Shown: one piece after another, positions 53,174 through 58,679 of the stretch
Position numbering within the stretch: the stretch's first letter is position 1
How the letters are laid out: each line of letters starts with the position of its first letter
DNA from: Bordetella parapertussis
GTDB taxonomy: Bacteria > Acidobacteriota > Terriglobia > Bryobacterales > Bryobacteraceae
Direction: 5' to 3'
Length of the DNA stretch: 58,679 nucleotides
Assembly: GCA_943328975.2 (NCBI GenBank)
Contig: CALQCC020000031.1
Coordinates: 1-58,679 of the forward strand
The notes under the pieces: generated by a model
Told to the model about the DNA's origin: nothing
The model's database searches: none
The model's input: only the letters and a program-made list of their open reading frames with translations
Translations under genes and position numbers: made by a program

Positions 53174-54469
53174 ATGGTCAGCCCGGCGGATCTATTGGAG
53201 ATGGCCGAGGCGTTTGCGGACCGGATACCCGGAGAACCCGCGTACGAAGAAGAGCGGGCTGTTATTTGGCTGATGATCGGGGACGGCCACCTGCGTTGTG
53301 GGAATGCAGAAGCCGGTCTGAGGGCGCTGCGTGCGTTACCTCAAGGTCGGTTGGAAGCGGAGTTCCGCTGCACCTTTGCGAAATGGGCCTTGGCGCATCC
53401 GCATTCGGACGTGGGACGCGACGTCTTGCGTGAAACGGTAGCAGACTTAGAAAGGCTGGACCCTTGGTTATATGCCCGTGACCTGCAAGAGCTTGCACTG
53501 ATTACGGGTGAGTTGCTGGGGGCGGCCGAAGCCCAGCGCCTAGCGGAGTGTGTTCCTGAGATGCCTGAGGAACTCCTCGCGCTGGCGAAACAAGCGAAGG
53601 AGAAGTCGGACGCGGTGGTAGCCCTGGCGCAGGGGATTCTTGGGAGCAAAGAATCTCTCCCGGAGGTTGCCGACATGCCAGCCGACTCTTTAGAGCGGTA
53701 TCTAACCTACCGCTATAACGACCTGAAGGTGCGTTGGTTGGTCGACCGAGTGGCTTCGGGTGGGCTCGACCACCCGGAGTTGGAAGCGCGGCTGTCCAGC
53801 GACGAGTTCCAGCGAGTGGAGCCACCGCGACAGCCAAACATTCATCGCAACCCGTCGAATCTCAACCCCGCTGAATTTGCAGACTTTCTATTCGCTCGGC
53901 CCATGCCGCTGGTCGAGGCCGACAAGAAATTGCTGCAAGGCGAATACTACACGTGGGACGACGACTACCCAGACAAAACCCGCATGGTGTTGCTGTCGAC
54001 GCAGCTCTTTCTAGACTTCGAGGCGGTTGGGCGGCGGTATTCTCAGCGGCAAATTGATCAGGGCTTGTGGTTCCTATTCGGATATCCCTTCTGGTTAGGG
54101 GATCGGTATCTTGAAGGCAACGAGGTGCCGTTAGAGCAACGGCTGGCTTGCCTGGAGGCGATGATCGTTCCATTTCGCGACTATCTGCAGCGGATACAAG
54201 ACGACAGCGGTTTCATCTTTTACATGTGGTGGGATCACGTGCGGATGGAGGGCCCGGAAACAGTGCCCATTGCGCGGAGGGTGTTGGCGCAGATCCTTCA
54301 GTTGGAAGGTTGGCCGTGCCAGAAGGCTGCGCTGCACGGATTGAATCACTTGCGTCCCGACAGAGAAGCGTCTGCGATTGTGGCACGCTTCTTGGATGAG
54401 CATGGGGCCAGTTTGAACCCCGAAGACTTCGCCTACGCTGAGGACTGCCGGGACGGACAAGCGCAGTAA
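53174..54469 (+). CDS. Hypothetical cytosolic helical-repeat protein
   Basis: A 431-residue protein with no signal peptide. The N-terminal 200 residues are helical with a TPR-like rhythm (EEERAVIWLMIGDGHLRCGN, AEAGLRALRALPQGRLEAEF). The C-terminal half carries conserved-looking polar patches (ADKKLLQGEYYTWDDDYPDK, DSGFIFYMWWDHVRMEGPET) and ends with a HEAT-like unit (AALHGLNHLRPDREASAIVA). I do not recognise the family. It begins six bases after the VOC stop, so it may be translated from the same message, but a functional link is unproven. Confidence 0.65.
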   Translation: MVSPADLLEMAEAFADRIPGEPAYEEERAVIWLMIGDGHLRCGNAEAGLRALRALPQGRLEAEFRCTFAKWALAHPHSDVGRDVLRETVADLERLDPWLYARDLQELALITGELLGAAEAQRLAECVPEMPEELLALAKQAKEKSDAVVALAQGILGSKESLPEVADMPADSLERYLTYRYNDLKVRWLVDRVASGGLDHPELEARLSSDEFQRVEPPRQPNIHRNPSNLNPAEFADFLFARPMPLVEADKKLLQGEYYTWDDDYPDKTRMVLLSTQLFLDFEAVGRRYSQRQIDQGLWFLFGYPFWLGDRYLEGNEVPLEQRLACLEAMIVPFRDYLQRIQDDSGFIFYMWWDHVRMEGPETVPIARRVLAQILQLEGWPCQKAALHGLNHLRPDREASAIVARFLDEHGASLNPEDFAYAEDCRDGQAQ

Positions 54470-54578
54470 ACTACGGCAGGCGCACGCTCGTGTGGCCGGA
54501 GTCGTCGAGTCACATTTCCGTATCGGCGATCAAGTAAGCCTTAGAATGGGGGAGTGAGGCAGATAGCTTGAAAGCTCG

Positions 54579-55748
54579 ATGAAGATGAATAAGATCTGCC
54601 TCCTTGCTGGACTATCCCTCGGCTTGTTGTTGACCGGGTGTGGTGGGGCGGCACCTCCGGCTGTCAAGAGTCAAGGCCGTTCGGCAACCAAGGGTCCCGA
54701 TGTTCCGCGTTCACGCGAGGCTGACGATGTCGCCCGGTTCCTCGCGGGTCTTCCTGGCACGCCCGGGAGTCCGTTTGCGGCACAGGAGACGAGCGAAGTG
54801 TGGCAGACGCACCGCAACGTCCTGGACACGGCATGGGGCAGGGCAAAGACTGCTTTAGTCGACAAGCTCAGCGCCTTCTCACAACAGGAGCTGAGTGATT
54901 CGGCCTGGGCTTCGCCTGTGTTTTATCCCTTCAGCGGTCCGGATGCGTTGACCGTGACGCAGTTCTTTCCGCGCAGCCCTGTCTTTACGTTTGTGGCGCT
55001 GGAGCCTGCGGGAACGCTGCCGGACATCGCGCAGCTGAATAAGCTGGATTCGCTGAAGTACCTGGCTGAGACGCGGGAGACGATGTCGTCGGTGTTGGGG
55101 AAGAGCTTCTTCATCACGCGCGACATGGATAAGCAGTTTCGCGGTCAGATTACGGATGGGCTGCTGCTGCCCATTCTGCAATTGCTGGTTCGGACGCAGC
55201 ATCAAATTTTGGGGTTCCGTTACGTGCGGTTGGATGAGAACGGCGAAATTATAGAGCGGGCCGTGAATTATGAAGCTCCGACCCGCTACGGGAACAAGGG
55301 CGTGGAAGTCGAATTCAAAACCGAGGCGGACGCGTCGATTCACACGCTCTACTATTTCTCCGTGAATCTGGCGAACGATCGGCTGGCTGAGAACAAGCCG
55401 TTCCTCACTCACTTGTCTCGGCTGAAGGGAATGACTACGCTTCTGAAGGCCACGTCGTACATGCCGCACCACAAGGAGTTCTCTACCATTCGCGATGGGA
55501 TCCTAGCTGCCAGCGCCAATATCCTGCAGGACGATTCAGGCCTGCCGTACGCGTCGTTCCGGCCGGAGGATTGGAACGTGCAGTTGTACGGCGAATACAC
55601 GAAGCCCTACGGTAGCTTCGCGTGGCTGGAGCAGCCGGCGCTGCGAACGGCGTATAGTGCGCCTGGGGTGAAGCCTCTGCCGCTGCGTTTGGGGTATGGC
55701 TATGGCAAGGTCGGGTCGAATCTCCTGATGGCTCGGCGGCGCAAATGA
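54579..55748 (+). CDS. Lipoprotein of unknown function
   Basis: A 389-residue lipoprotein: MKMNKICLLAGLSLGLLLTG followed by the lipobox cysteine, then a disordered linker to about residue 50. The mature domain contains PFSGPDALTVTQFFPRSPVF, LEPAGTLPDIAQLNKLDSLK, VEFKTEADASIHTLYYFSVN and LPLRLGYGYGKVGSNLLMAR. The DALTVTQFFP block and ending are distinctive but not known to me. Its stop overlaps the next start by four bases, so it is coupled to another exported protein. Confidence 0.7.
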   Translation: MKMNKICLLAGLSLGLLLTGCGGAAPPAVKSQGRSATKGPDVPRSREADDVARFLAGLPGTPGSPFAAQETSEVWQTHRNVLDTAWGRAKTALVDKLSAFSQQELSDSAWASPVFYPFSGPDALTVTQFFPRSPVFTFVALEPAGTLPDIAQLNKLDSLKYLAETRETMSSVLGKSFFITRDMDKQFRGQITDGLLLPILQLLVRTQHQILGFRYVRLDENGEIIERAVNYEAPTRYGNKGVEVEFKTEADASIHTLYYFSVNLANDRLAENKPFLTHLSRLKGMTTLLKATSYMPHHKEFSTIRDGILAASANILQDDSGLPYASFRPEDWNVQLYGEYTKPYGSFAWLEQPALRTAYSAPGVKPLPLRLGYGYGKVGSNLLMARRRK

Positions 55749-56539
55749 GGCGAGTGATGCCGCTGGTTGCGGGCGTCCTATTCCTTGCAGGGACCAGCAT
55801 AGCGGCCGAACTCAAAGCGGAGACAGTCACTGCGTTCGATAAATTCATCGCTTCGGCGGAGGCGCGACTGGAGCCACGCTTCAGCGGACGGAGTTTCTTG
55901 TGGTCCGACGAAATTCCCAGCGTGCGTGAACAATTGCGCAAGGGATTGGCCGTCGCTCAGCCGGTACAGGGGAGCGGTATCGTCCAGCTGAAGGGCGGGC
56001 TGGTGCAGGATTGGAAGGGCGCGATCTTCATTCCGCGCGCCACCTTGCCGGACGTTTTGGCCGTGGTTCAGGACTTTAATCACCACCCCGATACCTACAA
56101 AGGCGATGTCACGGTTGCCCGGATCCTATCCCGGCAGGGCGATGACTTCCTGGTTTTCATGCGAGTGGTGAAATCCAAGTTTATGCTCACCGACGTTCTC
56201 AACACGGAGCAGTCTGTCCAGTTTGTTCACGTCGATGGCAAGCGAGCGTACAGCCGCGCCTATAGCAAACGGATCAACGAAGTGGTGTCCGCGGGCCGTC
56301 CAGATGAGCATGAATTGCCGGTCGGACAAGACCGCGGTTATCTGTGGCGCATGTATGGCTACTGGTTCTTTGAAGAGCGAGACGGCGGGGTTTACATTGG
56401 ATGCGAATCGGTCACGCTGACGCGTGAGGTTCCGTTCGGCATGGGAGCGGTGCTCGGTCCCATCGTCAATGACCTGCCTGGGGAGGCTTTGAAGAAGAGC
56501 CTGGAACAAACGCGGCAGGCCGTTATTTCCCGGCGTTAA
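55745..56539 (+). CDS. Secreted START/SRPBCC-like hypothetical protein
   Basis: A 264-residue protein with signal peptide (MPLVAGVLFLAGTSIAAEL). From residue 75 the order of strands and a long C-terminal helix (IPRATLPDVLAVVQDFNHHP, LYSRAY-like middle, GEALKKSLEQTRQAVISRR) fits a START/SRPBCC lipid-binding fold. It is coupled to the upstream lipoprotein by an ATGA overlap, suggesting a two-part envelope system, perhaps for a hydrophobic ligand. The convergent receiver gene ends at its stop. Confidence 0.65.
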   Translation: MRRVMPLVAGVLFLAGTSIAAELKAETVTAFDKFIASAEARLEPRFSGRSFLWSDEIPSVREQLRKGLAVAQPVQGSGIVQLKGGLVQDWKGAIFIPRATLPDVLAVVQDFNHHPDTYKGDVTVARILSRQGDDFLVFMRVVKSKFMLTDVLNTEQSVQFVHVDGKRAYSRAYSKRINEVVSAGRPDEHELPVGQDRGYLWRMYGYWFFEERDGGVYIGCESVTLTREVPFGMGAVLGPIVNDLPGEALKKSLEQTRQAVISRR

Positions 56540-57000
56540 ATGCAGGAGAGCCGCGCGGCCCACGAGTTCAAGGCGGCCACCTTCAGGCAATCAAGCAACT
56601 TCTGATGGGTGAACGGTTTTTCGACGTAGTGTCGCGCGTCGCCAAGGGCCGGTAGAAGTGAGTTGGTGAGGATGAAGAACGGAACCTGCTCGGTGGTCGG
56701 GACATCTTGCAGCATTTCGAACGCATCGACGAAGATTAGGTCGGGCGGGTTCGAGGAGGCGTGTTCTTCGAGATACTGTTTGGCTGCTGGGGCATCTTTG
56801 ACTACTTCGATGGTGTAGGGAAGTCGTGAGCCCTTGAAGACCATTTCGAGCCAGAATAGGTCCGCTGCGTTGCTCTCGGCTACAAATACTCGCAGGCGCT
56901 CTACGTCGTCGCCCCGGGATTCTAGAATTCGCGTGTTGCTGTGTGGTGCCACTTGCGTCCCTCCGGACTTGCACATGGGAGTATGCACGTCGATGTCCAA
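56536..57000 (-). CDS. Receiver-only response regulator, partly degenerate
   Basis: A 154-residue protein. After about 35 unstructured residues comes one receiver domain: VFVAESNAADLFWLEMVFKG, phospho-acceptor Asp in DLIFVDAFEML, Thr in PFFILTNS and Lys in HYVEKPFTHQKLL. The usual acidic pair before the first helix is reduced to one Glu, so phosphorylation may be weak. No output domain or kinase is nearby. It is convergent with the START-like gene. Confidence 0.8.
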   Translation of the reverse strand: MDIDVHTPMCKSGGTQVAPHSNTRILESRGDDVERLRVFVAESNAADLFWLEMVFKGSRLPYTIEVVKDAPAAKQYLEEHASSNPPDLIFVDAFEMLQDVPTTEQVPFFILTNSLLPALGDARHYVEKPFTHQKLLDCLKVAALNSWAARLSCI

Positions 57001-57160
57001 GTCGTTGTGATGGCGTGTGAATAGAGGTAAGTTGTCACCGACTCAACAGGTTAGTGATATCGGGCTGGCGTGGCGAGTCATGACCTGTCCCGGAAAAGTG
57101 ACCGCCGATGGGCGTGCTGTTAAATTCCTGTCAGTAAATATTTCACCCGTTGCAGAGTGT

Positions 57161-57166
57161 ACAATG
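57161..57166 (+). promoter_or_regulatory. Putative -10 box TACAAT of DUF6152 module 2
   Basis: TACAAT lies 20 bases before the ATG at 57187, the same -10 sequence as module 1. A convincing -35 box is not visible at 17 bases. Confidence 0.45.
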
Positions 57167-57186
57167 TGCGGACAGAGGTGTACTTC

Positions 57187-57585
57187 ATGAGATCGAAGCT
57201 TGCCGTCTTGCCTGTCGCCGCCGGATTATTTGCAGCGGCGTTTCAAGTGTATGCGCACCATTCGGGCGCGGCGGTGTTCGATGCGGAGAAGCCGATTGCC
57301 TTGACCGGCGTGGTTACGCGAGTGGAGTGGACCAATCCTCACGCGCACTTCTTCATGGATGTGAAGGACGCGAGCGGCAAGGTTACGAATTGGAACCTGG
57401 AACTGGCGAGTCCGAACGTGTTGGTGCGGAATGGATGGAAGCGGACCTCGGTGAAGGAAGGCGACACCGTTTCGGTCACCGGCCAGCAGGCTCGGGACAA
57501 TACGAAATTCGGCATCGCGAACACGATTGTGTTCCCCGACGGGCGCAAGTTGAACTTCATGTCGGCCTACGAAAATGACAAATAA
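57187..57585 (+). CDS. DUF6152 family secreted protein, copy 2
   Basis: A 132-residue protein, paralogue of 16689-17078. The signal peptide ends FQVYA, so the mature N-terminus again would be His-His-Ser. The body holds IALTGVVTRVEWTNPHAHFF, VTNWNLELASPNVL, RNGWKRTSVKEGDTVSVTG and GRKLNFMSAYEN. The ATG at 57187 gives the proper signal peptide; the frame is open slightly further upstream. An overlapping frame (57150-57578) is a shadow. Its stop overlaps the partner gene start by 11 bases, stronger coupling than in module 1. Confidence 0.85.
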   Translation: MRSKLAVLPVAAGLFAAAFQVYAHHSGAAVFDAEKPIALTGVVTRVEWTNPHAHFFMDVKDASGKVTNWNLELASPNVLVRNGWKRTSVKEGDTVSVTGQQARDNTKFGIANTIVFPDGRKLNFMSAYENDK

Positions 57586-58393
57586 CGCGCGGGTTCTCAT
57601 AACGGTGTCGGCCGCGTTGTTCTTGCTGGTCGCACTCGTGGCACAGCAACCTCCTGCGGGAGCGGACGCGAAGGGCACCGTCAACATCGGGCTGTACCAG
57701 AAACAGAAGCCTGCCCCGACGGGTCCTGCGCCGAAGTTCGCGGATGGGCGGCCGGACTTCACGGGAGTGTGGGTGGGTGGCGGCAGCAACGATAGCGACA
57801 TCTCGCGCGGACTGAAGCCGGGGGACTCGGTAGTTCCATTGCCGTGGGCCGAGGGGCTGGTGAAGACGCGCCAATCGAAGGACGATCCAGAAGCGAACTG
57901 TCTGCCGGCGGGCGTGCCGCGCGGGTCGCCGTATCCGTGGCGTATCGTGCAGACGCCGACGCACGTGTTCATCCTCTACGAAGGCAACATCCACAGCTAC
58001 CGGCAGATTTTCATGGACGGGCGCAAGCATCCCGAGCCTGCCGACCTGGATCCGACTTGGTACGGGCATTCGATTGGGCACTACGAAGGCTCGACGTTAG
58101 TGGTGGATACGATCGGCTACAACGGCAAGTTCTGGTTCGACTACATGGGGCATCCGAATACGGAGAAGCTGCATACGATTGAGCGCTACACGCGCACGGA
58201 CATGGGCAACATGGCGATCGAGGTGACGATTGAGGATCCCGGCGCGTATGCGAAGCCATTTACTACGATGGGGCGTGCTCGGCTGATGGTGGAGACGGAA
58301 CTGCTGGAGTACATCTGCCAGGAAGATAACTTCGATCTGGAACACATCTCGGGTCCTGCGCAGGGTCCGGGTGGGGCGCCAGCGCGGCGCTAG
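57575..58393 (+). CDS. Secreted partner protein of DUF6152 module 2
   Basis: A 272-residue secreted protein (VSAALFLLVALVAQQ signal) of the same family as 17124-17981. Shared blocks are ANCLPAGVPRG, QIFMDGRKHPEPAD, GHSIGHYEGSTLVVDTIGYN, PNTEKLHTIERYTRTD, TIEDPGAYAKP and the ending ICQEDNFDLEH. It also has GRPDFTGVWVGGG near the N-terminus, a motif of this secreted acidobacterial group. No activity is known. Its overlap with the DUF6152 gene suggests a complex or sequential action. Confidence 0.75.
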   Translation: MTNNARVLITVSAALFLLVALVAQQPPAGADAKGTVNIGLYQKQKPAPTGPAPKFADGRPDFTGVWVGGGSNDSDISRGLKPGDSVVPLPWAEGLVKTRQSKDDPEANCLPAGVPRGSPYPWRIVQTPTHVFILYEGNIHSYRQIFMDGRKHPEPADLDPTWYGHSIGHYEGSTLVVDTIGYNGKFWFDYMGHPNTEKLHTIERYTRTDMGNMAIEVTIEDPGAYAKPFTTMGRARLMVETELLEYICQEDNFDLEHISGPAQGPGGAPARR

Positions 58394-58428
58394 CCCTAAT
58401 CTAACTCTTGCTGCCGTAGGGCAGTTGA

Positions 58429-58461
58429 TCGGGATTTGGGCCGGGAGTGACACTGTCTCCC
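58429..58461. repeat. Diverged relative of the 25-nt repeat with a CGGGA/TCCCG hairpin
   Basis: ATCGGGATTT is shared with 3835-3844 and 47937-47946, and here it is followed after a short gap by CGGGAGTGACACTGTC then TCCCG, again a GACA/TGTC palindrome. It lies 36 bases after the stop of the module 2 partner gene and may end its transcript. Confidence 0.5.
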
Positions 58462-58633
58462 GTGGCGTCGAAACACCCGCTCTGCCGGGTTCCCTCAAAC
58501 GCGTTGATCAGACGATTTAGCATGTCCACGTCGGATGGTGTCTCAACCCTAGTTGAAGGTTAGTGCGGCGGTGGGTGACCGATTCGATAGAATCGAGTCG
58601 CCAAACCTAATCCTTGAAAGGACACCAACCGCC

Positions 58634-58679
58634 GTGAAGGAAAGATACCAGATTGTAGGACGCCAAGGGCGCCGGAATG
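58634..58679 (+). CDS. Start of an unrecognised gene, cut by the window end
   Basis: A GTG at 58634 preceded by GAAAGGA (Shine-Dalgarno, 58617-58623) opens a frame that runs to the window edge, encoding VKERYQIVGRQGRRN. Too little is present to name a family. A dyad CGATTC/GAATCG (58580-58595) containing TAGAAT upstream may be its promoter or operator. Confidence 0.45.
   Translation, partial: MKERYQIVGRQGRRN

Noticed and set aside
56536-57000. Frameshifted longer response regulator
   Set aside because: The receiver domain is complete at both ends and no output-domain remains are visible in the other frames downstream.
57150-57578. Alternative frame overlapping DUF6152 copy 2
   Set aside because: The in-frame protein from 57187 has signal peptide and family motifs, the alternative has neither.

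Overview
The window looks like a chromosomal segment of an acidobacterium, most likely of the Solibacter/Bryobacter type. I base this on a large Oar-type TonB-dependent receptor with a carboxypeptidase-regulatory N-terminus, two DUF6152 modules, two secreted PQQ dehydrogenases, an IorAB-type molybdenum hydroxylase, many signal-peptide proteins of unknown function, GC-rich genes and TACAAT-like -10 boxes. No rRNA, CRISPR array, prophage or complete insertion sequence is visible. One tRNA-Gly is present. This taxonomic call is inference; no database was searched.

Layout. 1-2340: the 3' end of a ribonuclease G/E-like gene, a decayed copy of its last 21 codons, a PD-(D/E)XK-like nuclease gene, a deleted Phd-type antitoxin remnant and AT-richer intergenic DNA. 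2342-7853: an acidobacterial membrane-anchored protein coupled to a quinone oxidoreductase, a DegT-type aminotransferase, tRNA-Gly, an adaptor plus ABC ATPase without a permease, and a Uma2 protein. 7906-15252: a PQQ dehydrogenase with the lanthanide-type WDYD motif, a secreted protein, and argD-iorA-iorB divergent from a LysR regulator. 15221-23748: small hypotheticals, DUF6152 module 1, a TonB receptor and the MsrPQ methionine-sulfoxide repair pair. 23723-28443: a REC-GGDEF cyclase, ClpP, a tightly coupled ECF sigma/anti-sigma/secretin-like operon, and a zinc sugar dehydrogenase. 28467-33818: a sugar cluster (SSS symporter, glycosidase-like protein, ManA), an aspartate aminotransferase and CoaD.

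33890-46528: a DUF3883 protein, a Rieske oxygenase with a lipoprotein, two tandem carboxypeptidase-regulatory-like proteins, an aldo/keto reductase, MscS, PurM-PurN, an MPN-like membrane protein, an aminotransferase-fold protein that has lost its PLP lysine, and an outer-membrane protein. 46607-58679: DoxX, a metallo-beta-lactamase-fold protein, a second PQQ dehydrogenase (WDFN variant), a TIR-domain defence candidate in AT-richer DNA, a second aldo/keto reductase with a VOC protein, several proteins of unknown function, a receiver-only protein, DUF6152 module 2 and the start of an unrecognised gene.

Functional picture: the strain appears geared to periplasmic oxidation of alcohols or sugars (two PQQ enzymes, IorAB, sugar dehydrogenase) and uptake of complex organics. 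It also has oxidative repair (MsrPQ) and small defence-like islands (1799-575, 33890-34750, 50107-50976). Three families of dispersed palindromic or short repeats sit between genes: a 25-nt exact repeat at convergent gene ends, a cruciform REP-like element in two full copies plus one half copy, and short AACGAACCC repeats. The best leads for undescribed biology are the DUF6152 two-gene module with a predicted mature N-terminal His-His, the TIR protein with an unfamiliar N-terminal domain, the dead aminotransferase, and the REP-like elements.
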